DNA of 64,000 nucleotides. Origin: Halorubrum sp. BOL3-1 (lineage in GTDB: Archaea; Halobacteriota; Halobacteria; Halobacteriales; Haloferacaceae). The stretch covers positions 2,046,001 through 2,110,000 of the forward strand of contig NZ_CP034692.1 in assembly GCF_004114375.1 (NCBI RefSeq), written 5' to 3'. Positions 20,445 to 28,845 of the stretch are shown here, one piece after another. The translations under genes and the position numbers were made by a program. Within the stretch, counting starts at the first letter, position 1, and the number at the start of each line of letters is the position of its first letter. The notes below the pieces were generated by a model. It did not search any database. It saw only the letters and a list, made by a program, of their open reading frames with translations, and was not told the DNA's origin.

Positions 20445-20483
20445 CGTCGCGTCCGTTCGGCGTCGCGTCCGTTCGGCGTCGCG
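20445..20483. repeat. 16-bp tandem repeat (2.4 copies) between argG and the MutS-like gene
   Basis: CGTCGCGTCCGTTCGG occurs at 20445-20460 and again at 20461-20476, followed by a partial third CGTCGCG. It lies in the 393-bp gap 20135-20527. Apart from this and the argG promoter I see no convincing gene in that gap. Short open frames on both strands there are Arg-rich and look like GC-rich chance frames. Confidence 0.6.
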
Positions 20484-20527
20484 GGCGTACGCCACCGCGG
20501 TTGTCGACCCGAACGATGGTCGACGCC

Positions 20528-22573
20528 TCAGAACTTCTCCAACAGGTCGCCGTAGAACTCGCCGCCGCGGTCGTCCGCGAGCTTCTCGACGATGAGTTCC
20601 GGGGTCGAGCGCGCGAGGTGGCCCTTCTTCGGCGAGCGGTTCACCCGGAGTTCGCCGTCGACGAGTCCCGCGGCCTCGATGCCGTCGACGGCGACCTCGA
20701 AGTCGGCCGCGTCCCGGATCTCGCGGGCGAGATGCGAGACGAAGACGGCGGTGGCGTCCTGGTCGTCGAGCGCCTCCAGGATGCCCGCGATGATCTTCGC
20801 GGAGGCGCCCGGCTCGGTGATCGACTCCAGCTCGTCGACTAAGACGAGCCGGCCGTCCGCGCCGTCGACGAGGTCCCCGAAGTCGCGGAGCGTCGCCTCG
20901 AACGCCCCCGCGTCGAGGGTCCCCTGCGATTTCGCGTAGTAGTGGACCTCCTCGAAGCGCTCGACGGTGGCCGACTCGGCGGGGACGGGCAGCCCCATCT
21001 GCGCCAGCACGACGACGAGCGCCACGAGGTCGAGGGTCGAGGTCTTTCCGCCGGAGTTGACCCCGGACAGGAGCGTCGCGCCCGAGACGGCGTAATCGAC
21101 CGGCTCGACCGCTTCGAAGTCGACGTCGAGCAGCGGGGAGCGGCCGCCCTCGATTCGGAAGCCCTTCGCGCCGTCGGCGGTGTCGGCGTCGTCGCCGTCC
21201 GCGCCGCCCTCGACCTCCGGGTCGACCACCTCCGGCAGCGTGCAGTCGAAGTCGCGGGCGAACCGCGCGATCGCGAGTTCGACGTCGAGTTCGAGCGCGT
21301 CTCGCACCAGCTCCTCGACCGGCTCCCGGAGGTCCCCGAGGTCGCTCGCGAGGTCGGCCTTCAGCCCCGCGGCGCGGCGGTCGCGGGCCGCGGAGAGTTC
21401 GGTCCGGAGCCGGGAGACGGCGCTCTCGTCGTGGTCGACCGGGAAAGAGGGGTCGCCGCCGAAGGCGCGCTCGGCCAGCTCCGCCTCCTCGGGTTCGAGC
21501 CGGAGCGCGTCCGCGAGGTGGTCGCGGGCGGCGTCGACCGCGTCGTCGTACTCGTCCGCCAGCTCGCGGTCGAGGAGCGAGTCGACGCGGGCGCCCTGCT
21601 CGACGAGAGAGAGGAAGTCGGTCCCCTCGATGGTGACGTCGCGCTCGCGGATCGCCTCGCGCAGGCGGTCGTCCGCGACCGACGCCGCCGTCGACACCGC
21701 GGCGTCGAGGTCGTCGACGGCGGCCGTGAGTCGGTCCAGCTCCGCGTCGCCGGCGATCGTGCCGTCGTCGTCGAGCCGCGAGAGCGCGTCGCGGAGGCGG
21801 TCGAGGTCGGCGGCGGGCACCGGGGCGTCCGCGCCGTCGCCCGCCGCGACCGCCTCGTGGACCGCCGCGGCCGCCGCCAGACGCTCGCGGTTCTCCGCGA
21901 AGAAGGTCAACAGCCGCTCGGGGACCGTCTCCGCCGGGGTTTCCAGGGCGTCAGGGCGGACTGTCACGTCGCCCTCGACGTCGAGACCGGCGAACTCCTC
22001 GTCGACCACGATCACGGACGCGTACGAGCGCCCGAGTTCGGAGACGTCGCGAGCGTCCTCGACGGTCTCGACGGAGAGCTCGGGGACGGCGGTCTCGGCG
22101 CGCGCGAGCGTCTCTGCGTCGGCGGTCGCGAGACAGCGGTCGCGGACGCGGACGGTCGGGGGGTCCGAGAGGGGCGCGCAGTCCGCGAGCGCCTCGCGGA
22201 CGGCCGGGTCGGGGTCGCGCTCCGTCGCCGCGGCCGCGAACGACTGCGCCTCCGCGATCCGCGAGGCGGACGCGCTGGGGTAGAAGGTCTCCAGCCGCTT
22301 GGCCGCGTAGTCGGTGACCGTGCGCTCGCGCAGCAGGTCGATCGCCTCGCGGTACAGCTCGCGGGCGCGGTCGGTGACCAGCACGCGCCCCTCGTCGCCG
22401 TGGCGGCGCCGGATCGCTCCCCGGGCGATCCGGGCCGCGCGCGCCTCGTTGACGCCCGGGGCGCGGGCGATGGCGGCCACGTCGCCGGACTCGACGGTCG
22501 CGGCCGGGTCGTCGAGCTCGCGCAGCGCCGCGGCCGTCTTGGCGCCGACACCGGGGATCGCCTCCAGCTCCAT
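20528..22573 (-). CDS. MutS-related ATPase with N-terminal helix-hairpin-helix (archaeal MutS5-like)
   Basis: DNA-binding ATPase of the MutS superfamily. The 681 residues start with a helix-hairpin-helix region (MELEAIPGVGAKTAAALREL), continue through a long Glu/Asp/Arg-rich helical part, probably the lever/clamp (about 90-470), and end in an ABC-type MutS ATPase. Walker A reads GVNSGGKTST near residue 503, Walker B reads LVLVDELES near 578, and a DQDATAVFVSHL H-loop follows. There is no mismatch-reading Phe-x-Glu domain I of MutS1. A role in recombination or structure recognition is likely but unproven. Confidence 0.85.
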   Translation of the reverse strand: MELEAIPGVGAKTAAALRELDDPAATVESGDVAAIARAPGVNEARAARIARGAIRRRHGDEGRVLVTDRARELYREAIDLLRERTVTDYAAKRLETFYPSASASRIAEAQSFAAAATERDPDPAVREALADCAPLSDPPTVRVRDRCLATADAETLARAETAVPELSVETVEDARDVSELGRSYASVIVVDEEFAGLDVEGDVTVRPDALETPAETVPERLLTFFAENRERLAAAAAVHEAVAAGDGADAPVPAADLDRLRDALSRLDDDGTIAGDAELDRLTAAVDDLDAAVSTAASVADDRLREAIRERDVTIEGTDFLSLVEQGARVDSLLDRELADEYDDAVDAARDHLADALRLEPEEAELAERAFGGDPSFPVDHDESAVSRLRTELSAARDRRAAGLKADLASDLGDLREPVEELVRDALELDVELAIARFARDFDCTLPEVVDPEVEGGADGDDADTADGAKGFRIEGGRSPLLDVDFEAVEPVDYAVSGATLLSGVNSGGKTSTLDLVALVVVLAQMGLPVPAESATVERFEEVHYYAKSQGTLDAGAFEATLRDFGDLVDGADGRLVLVDELESITEPGASAKIIAGILEALDDQDATAVFVSHLAREIRDAADFEVAVDGIEAAGLVDGELRVNRSPKKGHLARSTPELIVEKLADDRGGEFYGDLLEKF

Positions 22574-22663
22574 CTACCCGCGAGTATCGCGGCAACGGTC
22601 TAAAGCGTGCGGGTCGCTGCCGAGGGACGACGACTTTTTTCACGCCCGCCGCCAACGCCGGCC

Positions 22664-23641
22664 ATGAGCGAACACGCGCGCCCCGTCGGCGACGGGTCGC
22701 TCGACCCCGAGACGGCGGCGAAGGCGAGGAGCGCTCGCGACGCGCTCGGCGAGCGCGACGGCGTCCTCGTCGCGTTCTCGGGCGGCGTCGACTCCTCCGT
22801 GGTCGCGGCGCTCGCCCGCGACGCGCTGGGCGGCGACGCGGTGGCGTGTACCGCCCGCAGCGAGACGCTCCCGGCGGCGGAGCTGGGGGACGCGAAGCGG
22901 GTCGCAGGCGAGGTCGGAATCCGCCACGAGACGGTGACGTTCTCGGAGCTGGACGACCCGGAGTTCGTCGCTAACGACGGCGACCGCTGTTACCACTGCC
23001 GGACGATGCGGCTCGGCCGGATGTACGAGACCGCCCGCGACCTCGGGATCGACACCGTCTGCGACGGGACGAACGCCGACGACCCCGGGGAGGGCCACCG
23101 CCCGGGCCTCCGCGCAGTCGAGGAGCTCGACGTGTTCTCGCCGCTGCTCGACGCGGGGATCTCGAAGGAGGAGGTCCGCGCGGTCGCGGAGTCCTACGAC
23201 CTGTCGGTGTCCGACAAGCCCTCGATGGCGTGTCTCTCCTCGCGGATCCCGACCGGACTGGAGGTGACAGAGGAGCGGCTGACCCGGATCGAGAAGGCCG
23301 AGCGGGTGCTCCGCGAGTGGGGATTCGAGGGGTTCCGCGTCCGCGACCACGACGGTCTCGCGCGCGTCGAGATCGCGCCCGACGAACTGGAGCGCGCGCT
23401 CGATCCCGCGTTCGCCGACGCGGTCCACGAACACCTCACCGACCTCGGCTTCGAGTACGTCACGCTCGACATGGCCGGCTACCGGACGGGGAGCGTGAGT
23501 CCGGGCGGCGCGGACGAGGGCGGTTCGAACGGCGCGGACGGCACGGACGGCGAGCGGGGTTCGAACGGCGCGGACGACGACCGCGAATCGGGCGAGGGAA
23601 CGGACGACGGCGTCGACATCGGCCGTCGATACCCGCGCTGA
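22664..23641 (+). CDS. larE: LarE-like ATP-dependent sulfur transferase (PP-loop)
   Basis: PP-loop ATP pyrophosphatase of the LarE group, which adds sulfur to the pyridinium dicarboxylate cofactor used by nickel enzymes such as lactate racemase. It is 325 residues from ATG 22664. The PP-loop is SGGVDS at 39-44. Three cysteines that could carry sulfur or a cluster are present, in DRCYHCRTM and in SMACLSSRIPTG. The last ~50 residues are a repetitive Gly/Ser/Asn/Asp tail. LarA, LarB and LarC are not in the window, so the substrate is inferred from family only. Confidence 0.8.
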   Translation: MSEHARPVGDGSLDPETAAKARSARDALGERDGVLVAFSGGVDSSVVAALARDALGGDAVACTARSETLPAAELGDAKRVAGEVGIRHETVTFSELDDPEFVANDGDRCYHCRTMRLGRMYETARDLGIDTVCDGTNADDPGEGHRPGLRAVEELDVFSPLLDAGISKEEVRAVAESYDLSVSDKPSMACLSSRIPTGLEVTEERLTRIEKAERVLREWGFEGFRVRDHDGLARVEIAPDELERALDPAFADAVHEHLTDLGFEYVTLDMAGYRTGSVSPGGADEGGSNGADGTDGERGSNGADDDRESGEGTDDGVDIGRRYPR

Positions 23642-23737
23642 AGGAACTGCTGCGCCGCGTTGACGGCCGGTAACGGCGTTATCACCCGGGAGAACCCGGC
23701 GCGAACGCTTATATACCGTGTTACTGAATCGACATCT

Positions 23738-23941
23738 ATGCGCCAGGCGCAGACGCTCGCGGTGATCGCCGGCGGCGTCGGCGGGTCGGTCGGCGCCTTC
23801 GTCGGCGTCGCGGTCGGCGGGTCCGCGGTGTCGGTGACGCTGACGACCCTCGGGGTCGCCGTCCTCGTCGGCGTCGGGGTCATCGCGAGCGCGGTCGTCG
23901 CCGGCGACGTGGAGTTCCTCGCCGACGCGGACGGCGAGTGA
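23738..23941 (+). CDS. Small two-TM glycine/valine-rich membrane protein
   Basis: A 67-residue protein with two hydrophobic segments (residues ~6-27 and ~33-55), rich in Gly and Val, ending in an acidic tail. A clear TATA box, CTTATATACC, lies ~25 bp ahead of ATG 23738, as expected for a leaderless haloarchaeal message, which supports it as a real gene. Function unknown. Confidence 0.65.
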   Translation: MRQAQTLAVIAGGVGGSVGAFVGVAVGGSAVSVTLTTLGVAVLVGVGVIASAVVAGDVEFLADADGE

Positions 23942-23987
23942 GCCGTCGACCGCGCGCTTCAAGGTCCCGCCGTGACGAGCGAGTGCC

Positions 23988-24638
23988 ATGAGTCTCATCG
24001 CGTTCGACTTCGACGGGACGCTCTCCGACTCCGAGATGACGGTGCTACTCGCGGAGCGGGCCGGCGTCGCCGACGAGGTCGCCGGGATCACCGAGCGGGC
24101 GATGAACGACGAGATCAGCTACGCCGAGAGCCTCTACCGACGCGCGGAGCTACTGGAGGGGCTCTCCGAGTCGGACGCCGCCGACGCGTTCGGCGCGGTC
24201 AAGATTCGTCCCGGCGCCGCGCGCCTCGTCGAGCGCCTGCGCGACGAGGGGCACCACGTCGCCGTGCTCACGGGCGGGTTCGAGCGCGGCGTCGAGGCGG
24301 CGCTGGACCGAGAGGGCGTCGCGGTCGACACGATCGTCGCGAACCGCCTGCCGACCGGGGCGGACGGGGCGCTCACCGGCGAGGCCGAGGGACCGCTCGT
24401 CGAGGGGACGAAAGACGACGCGCTCGCGGAGCTGGCGGCCGGTGTCGGCGTGCCGACGGCCGACACGGTGGCGGTCGGTGACGGCGCGAACGACCTGCCG
24501 ATGCTGGAGGTCGCGGGTCTCGCCGTCGGCTTCGTCCCGAAGTCGGCGGTCCGGCCCGTCTGCGACGCCGTCGTCGCCTCCATGTACCGGCTCGGGAAGG
24601 TGTTGGAGGCGCACGGCGTCCTCGCGGCGGCGGAGTGA
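23988..24638 (+). CDS. serB: Phosphoserine phosphatase-like HAD hydrolase
   Basis: HAD-family phosphatase; by similarity it releases serine from phosphoserine in serine synthesis. The 216 residues carry the HAD motifs in order: FDFDGTLSDSE (motif I), VAVLTGGFE (motif II), a lysine in EGTKDDALAEL (motif III) and VGDGANDLPML (motif IV). The cap region is short and helical, as in SerB. Related small-molecule HAD phosphatases cannot be excluded. Confidence 0.85.
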   Translation: MSLIAFDFDGTLSDSEMTVLLAERAGVADEVAGITERAMNDEISYAESLYRRAELLEGLSESDAADAFGAVKIRPGAARLVERLRDEGHHVAVLTGGFERGVEAALDREGVAVDTIVANRLPTGADGALTGEAEGPLVEGTKDDALAELAAGVGVPTADTVAVGDGANDLPMLEVAGLAVGFVPKSAVRPVCDAVVASMYRLGKVLEAHGVLAAAE

Positions 24639-24707
24639 TCCGACCGGGAGCGACACCTGACCATGTTTGGATCAAGCCTTAATCAACGACGCGCCGAACG
24701 CGATCGC

Positions 24708-24749
24708 ATGAGCGTCCTCGCCGGGGTGATCCGATGCTGCCGACGCTGA
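24708..24749 (+). CDS. Possible 13-codon upstream ORF overlapping the crtY start
   Basis: ATG 24708 opens a frame ending at TGA 24747-24749, past the crtY ATG at 24734 in another frame. The likely TATA box (CCTTAATC, centre ~24681) lies 27 bp before this ATG. The transcript would therefore begin at or near the small ORF. That would make it a leaderless leader ORF whose translation could affect crtY. This is speculative; the peptide would be MSVLAGVIRCCRR. Confidence 0.3.
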   Translation: MSVLAGVIRCCRR

Positions 24750-25564
24750 CGTACCTCCAGTTCCATCTCGTATTCAGTCTCCCGGTGCTCGGACTGCTGT
24801 GGTACCTCGCACCGCGGTACGACGCGATGCGACAGCGACGCGCGACGGTCGGGATCGCGATCCTCGTCGCCATCGCGTATTTCTACACGACGCCGTGGAT
24901 CAGCTACATGATCCGGCGGGGAGCGTGGTCGTACGCCGACGGGGCGGTGTTCGTCCGGGCGCTGTCGATCCCCCTCGGTGAGTACCTCTTCTTCACCGTT
25001 CAGACCGTCATCACCGGGTTCGCGCTCTACCTGATCGGGTTCGACCCGACGTTCCGCGAGGACGACTTCGACCGGAAACCGCGGGTCGCCGGGGCCCTCG
25101 CGGGGATTACGATGCTCGTCGGGGGGCTCTGGCTCGTCACGCTCGGCCCCTCGTACCTCTACCTCGGCGGACTGATCGGGTGGGTGGGTCCCGTCGTCGC
25201 GCTCCAGTGGGCGGTCGGCGGCGGCTACCTCGTCCGAACGCCGCGGGTCTGGCTCGCGGCGACGCTGACCCCGGCCGCGTACTTCTGGGTCGCGGACCGG
25301 ATCGCGATCGCGATGGGGACGTGGCGCCTCTCCGCCGAGTTCACGACCGGAGTCGCGGTGTTCGGACTCCCCGTCGAGGAGATGCTGTTCTTCGCCGCGG
25401 CCGGCGTGATGACCGTCAACGGCCTCGTGCTGTTCGAGTGGGTGCTCGACTGGAACGACCGCCGGGGGAGCGTCGCGGAGTCGGTCCGGTCGGAGGGAAG
25501 CGAGCGCGACGTTCCCGGCCCGGAACCGCCCGCCGACCCCGATCCCGACGCGGTCGATGACTGA
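24734..25564 (+). CDS. crtY: Lycopene beta-cyclase (fused CrtYc-CrtYd type)
   Basis: Integral membrane cyclase that closes both ends of lycopene to give beta-carotene, the precursor of retinal. The 276 residues hold about seven hydrophobic helices and two tandem lycopene-cyclase domains. The repeated pattern is PLGEYLFFTVQT in the first half and LPVEEMLFFAAAG in the second, with conserved ProxxE motifs. It overlaps the brp/blh start by 8 bp, so retinal synthesis is encoded as a pair. No opsin is present in the window. Confidence 0.92.
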   Translation: MLPTLTYLQFHLVFSLPVLGLLWYLAPRYDAMRQRRATVGIAILVAIAYFYTTPWISYMIRRGAWSYADGAVFVRALSIPLGEYLFFTVQTVITGFALYLIGFDPTFREDDFDRKPRVAGALAGITMLVGGLWLVTLGPSYLYLGGLIGWVGPVVALQWAVGGGYLVRTPRVWLAATLTPAAYFWVADRIAIAMGTWRLSAEFTTGVAVFGLPVEEMLFFAAAGVMTVNGLVLFEWVLDWNDRRGSVAESVRSEGSERDVPGPEPPADPDPDAVDD

Positions 25565-26753
25565 GACGTCGCCGGCGTCGACGGGAGCGACCGAGTCCCG
25601 TTCCGAGGGCCGCGAACGCGACTCCGAGGTACCGCCCTCGGACGTGCCGGCCGGCTCCGAGTCCGCGAGCGAACGGGTCGACCGGTGGTTCGCGCGCCGC
25701 CCGGCGCTGGCGCTCGCCGCGCTGCTGCCGATCGGCGCCGTGACCCCCCTGTTTCCGGTCGAACTCGGCGTCGCGACGTTCGCGCTCGGCACCCTCGTCG
25801 TCGGGATGGCGCACGGCGCGGTCGACCACCTCGTTCCGCTTCGTGCGGCGCCGGACGTATCGCTCCGGCGGTCGCTCGCGGTCGTCTCGGTAGTCTACGC
25901 GGTCCTCGGCGGGGCCGTCGTCGCCGCGTTCTTCGCCGCACCCGGCGCGGCGTTCGTCGGGTTCGTCGCGCTCACGTGGCTCCACTGGGGGCAGGGCGAC
26001 GTGGCGACGCTCGCGGTCGCGGGCGTCGACCACCTGCCGACCTCGGCGGAGCGGTGGCTGGCGCTCGTCGTCCGCGGCGGCCTGCCGATGGGGGTCCCGC
26101 TCCTCGCGCACCCCGAGGAGTACCGGCTGGTCGCGGAGTGGGTCGTCGGGCTGTTCCTCGTCGACTCGAGCGCGGCCGCGAGCGCGGTCGACCCGCTGTT
26201 CACGCCCGCGGTCCGGGTCGCGGTCGGCGTCGGGATGGCGGCCGCGACGCTGGCGTCGGTCGGACTCGGCTACCGTCGGGTCCGAATCGGGCGGAGCGAG
26301 ACCGGCGAGCGGAACGAGTCGGGCGGGCGGAGCGGGTGGGACGGCCTCGACCCGGCCGGCTGGCGCCGCGACCTCGGAGAGCTGTCGGTCCTGTGGGCGT
26401 GGTTCCTCCTCGCGGCGCCGGTGTTCGCGATCGGGGTGTACTTCGCGCTGTGGCACGCGCTCCGGCACGTCGGGCGGCTCGTCCTCGTCGACCCCGAGGC
26501 CGCGAGCGCCGCGTCGGCCGGCGACGCCGTCGGGGCGCTCGCGCGCTTCGGCCGGGACGCGGCGCCGCTCACGATCGGCGGGTTCCTCGTGGTCGGCGCG
26601 GTCGCCGCGAGCGTGCCCGCGGGCGTGGCGGCACCGGGCGACCTGCTGGCGGTGTCGCTGGTCGCCATCGCCGCGTTGACGCTCCCGCACGTCGTCGTCG
26701 TCGCGTGGCTCGACCGGCGGCAGGGGATCTGGCGCCCGGGCGTCGGTCGGTAG
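25557..26753 (+). CDS. blh: Beta-carotene 15,15'-dioxygenase, Brp/Blh family
   Basis: Membrane oxygenase that splits beta-carotene into two retinal molecules for rhodopsins. The 398-residue protein begins with ~40 disordered residues (Ser/Glu/Arg-rich) and then has multiple TM helices. The metal-binding histidines are represented by GMAHGAVDHLVPLR, ALTWLHWGQGD and LWHALRHVGRL. Start ATG 25557 overlaps crtY, consistent with co-translation. Brp and Blh cannot be separated from sequence alone. Confidence 0.9.
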   Translation: MTETSPASTGATESRSEGRERDSEVPPSDVPAGSESASERVDRWFARRPALALAALLPIGAVTPLFPVELGVATFALGTLVVGMAHGAVDHLVPLRAAPDVSLRRSLAVVSVVYAVLGGAVVAAFFAAPGAAFVGFVALTWLHWGQGDVATLAVAGVDHLPTSAERWLALVVRGGLPMGVPLLAHPEEYRLVAEWVVGLFLVDSSAAASAVDPLFTPAVRVAVGVGMAAATLASVGLGYRRVRIGRSETGERNESGGRSGWDGLDPAGWRRDLGELSVLWAWFLLAAPVFAIGVYFALWHALRHVGRLVLVDPEAASAASAGDAVGALARFGRDAAPLTIGGFLVVGAVAASVPAGVAAPGDLLAVSLVAIAALTLPHVVVVAWLDRRQGIWRPGVGR

Positions 26754-26827
26754 GCGGGGACCGAGCGGAGAACCGTCGGATTCCGACACCGCACCGCTCT
26801 TGGTCGGGGAACGCGTCTCTCCGACGG

Positions 26828-27406
26828 ATGGACGAGATCGCGATCCGCGACCCGCGGCCGAGCGACGCCGAGCCGCTGGAGGAACTCATCACCTCGCACT
26901 TCAGCGAGGGGAACTCCTACGGCGTCGACCTCGGACTCGACGACACGACGTATCACGTGCTGGTCGCGGTCGAGACCGAGACGGGCGGTTCCGACTCGGG
27001 AGGTGCGGTCCTCGGCGTTATGGCGCTCCGCGAGCTCTCGGAGCCGGGCGCCGTCGCCGACGAGATGTACTTCTTCGACGATCCGGACCTCCTCCCGGCC
27101 GCGGGGCTGTACGGCCACCTGGAGATGGGGTACGTCCGCGGCGGCGCGACCGGACGGGGAATCGGGAGCCGGCTGCTCGAACGGCTCCACGCGCTCGGCG
27201 CCGAGCGCGGAGTCGGCCTGTTCGTCGCGGACTCGTGGTATCACGGCGGCGACGACTCGCCGGAGCGGCTGTTCGACGGGTACGGCTACGAGACGGTCCA
27301 CCGCGACCCGATCGACCGGTCCGCCGCGGAGTGTCCGAAGTGTGAGGGCGAGTGCGTCTGTGAGGCCGCGCTCGGGGTGCGGCGGGTCGAGGGGGTAGCG
27401 GAGTGA
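26828..27406 (+). CDS. GNAT N-acetyltransferase with a C-terminal cysteine cluster
   Basis: A 192-residue GNAT protein. The acetyl-CoA site is in GGATGRGIGSRLLERL, preceded by a YVRGGATG strand. The C-terminus adds a cysteine cluster C169-x2-C172-x3-C176-x-C178 (CPKCEGECVC), a likely zinc or Fe-S site, which most GNATs lack. The acceptor substrate is unknown. The gene is followed, with a four-base overlap, by a small acidic protein gene, which suggests they work together. Confidence 0.8.
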   Translation: MDEIAIRDPRPSDAEPLEELITSHFSEGNSYGVDLGLDDTTYHVLVAVETETGGSDSGGAVLGVMALRELSEPGAVADEMYFFDDPDLLPAAGLYGHLEMGYVRGGATGRGIGSRLLERLHALGAERGVGLFVADSWYHGGDDSPERLFDGYGYETVHRDPIDRSAAECPKCEGECVCEAALGVRRVEGVAE

Positions 27407-27699
27407 ACCACGACCGCGTCCACGCGCGAGAGCCGTCGCACCACGTCGACCGGTGGTCGGTCGGGGTGATCGGATCGATCGACGAGCGCGACGGTCACTG
27501 TGTCGTGACGGTTCGCCCGGTCGGGTCGGGAGAAGAAAAGAGCGGAGAGAACCGCGACGGGAGCGGAACCGAGGGCGACGGTCCCGTCGAACTCACGATC
27601 ACCCTCGCGGTCAGAGACCTGTTCGTGGGACGGCTCCCCGTTGACGACGGCGAATCACCGGTCGGTGAGCGCGTGTGGTATCGGAAGCGCGGGGGATGA
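27403..27699 (+). CDS. Hypothetical protein coupled to the GNAT gene
   Basis: A 98-residue protein from GTG 27403, which overlaps the GNAT stop (GTGA). It looks like a small beta-rich domain (WSVGVIGSIDERDGHCVVTV, then ELTITLAVRDLFVG) split by a charged loop of ~20 residues rich in Gly, Glu and Ser. No family recognised. The overlap with the GNAT gene implies co-expression. Confidence 0.6.
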   Translation: MNHDRVHAREPSHHVDRWSVGVIGSIDERDGHCVVTVRPVGSGEEKSGENRDGSGTEGDGPVELTITLAVRDLFVGRLPVDDGESPVGERVWYRKRGG

Positions 27700-27833
27700 G
27701 CGTGAGACGCGAAAGGGTCAGACCCGGCGGAGCTCTCGGCCGGTGACGGTGTTGAATCCGCACCGGACACGGGACGCGTACCTCGCGATCGACGACGCTT
27801 CGAGCCTTCACGCGAGGCCGACGTATCCGAACG

Positions 27834-28535
27834 CTAACCGTCGTCGTCCGTCGCCTTATCAAACGCGTAGCGGGCGTGGAGAGCGGTCGTGTTGAGGGCG
27901 GGGACCGGCAACTCATCGGGGTCCAAGATCAGGGGTAGCTCCGTACAGGCGAGCGCTACGGCGTCGATGTCGCTACGTTCAGCCATCGCACGAATGATGT
28001 CGATCAATCCCTGTTTCGTCTCGGCGGTGTGCCGGCCGTTGGTCAGTTCTCCGAATATCTTTCGATGCGTCCACTCTTTTTCGTCCGCGGGGGGCGTGAC
28101 CACGTCGAGCCCGTGGGCGTCGAACCCCTCGGGGTAAAACTGGCCGTTCATCGTAAACAGGGTCCCCAGAACACCGACCCGTTCGTATCCCTCGGCGGTC
28201 GCCGCTGCCGCCGTCGCAGTCACGATGCTCACGAGCGGGATCGGAGATTCCTCCGTCAGCTGATCGAAGAATTGATGCGGCGTGTTCGAAGCGAGGATGG
28301 CGAAGTCGGCGCCCGCATTGGCGAGAGACTCGATTCCGTCCAGTAACACTCCGAGTACCACTCCGTCCTCGCCGTTTGAGAGCGGTTCGTAGAACTCTTC
28401 GAAGTTCAGCGAGTGGATGACCGTTCGGGGGTACCGCTTGACCCATCCCCGGTCGTGGCTGGCGTCGATTATCTGGCGGTAGTACTCGAGGGTGGACTCC
28501 GGAGCCATCCCTCCGAGAATTCCTATCGTTTGCAT
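27834..28535 (-). CDS. Aspartate/glutamate racemase family protein with altered first catalytic position
   Basis: A 233-residue protein of the Asp/Glu racemase fold, with GILGGMAPESTLEYYR at the start. Two-base racemases use two cysteines. The second is present here (LACTELPLIL) but the first site reads LASNTPHQF, where aspartate racemases have a Cys in PCNTAH. One catalytic Cys therefore seems replaced by Ser. It may be a racemase with a different base or act on another substrate. The ATG at 28535 lies ~28 bp after a TATA-like GATTTAAAAG, fitting a leaderless transcript. Confidence 0.8.
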   Translation of the reverse strand: MQTIGILGGMAPESTLEYYRQIIDASHDRGWVKRYPRTVIHSLNFEEFYEPLSNGEDGVVLGVLLDGIESLANAGADFAILASNTPHQFFDQLTEESPIPLVSIVTATAAAATAEGYERVGVLGTLFTMNGQFYPEGFDAHGLDVVTPPADEKEWTHRKIFGELTNGRHTAETKQGLIDIIRAMAERSDIDAVALACTELPLILDPDELPVPALNTTALHARYAFDKATDDDG

Positions 28536-28845
28536 CAACCGCTTATTTTACCACTGTCTTTTAAATCTGTGTGACTTGAGGGCCGTAACGACGGTCAGCT
28601 GCTGACACCTCGGTGAACGTTGGAAGAACAGACGTGGATGCGGACCGACGTCCGGACGGGATCGATTGACGGGGCTCGTGCTGCGTGGACCGTTTCTGTG
28701 CTGTGTGGGCCGTCTCTGCGACACGTCGCTCGCGCCGGTATCGCCGGGTTTTCCACGGCGCGATCGGATCGACGCGCGGTGAATGAGACGCCGTCAGCGG
28801 GACGGACCAGACAGAAACGCTCGAAGCCGACCGCCGGCCGATGGC
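28536..28845. other. 310-bp intergenic region
   Basis: It holds the promoter of the leftward racemase-like gene (TATA-like TTTTAAAT at 28558-28566) at its left edge. The rest lies downstream of the flavoprotein gene. I see no convincing gene, tRNA or repeat; an open frame on the plus strand from 28620 continues as antisense of the flavoprotein gene and has no homology I recognise. Confidence 0.5.

Noticed and set aside
20271-20495. Small Arg-rich minus-strand ORF between argG and the MutS-like gene
   Set aside because: Composition (Arg, Ala, Pro, Gly) is that of chance frames in GC-rich DNA, and it covers a tandem DNA repeat.
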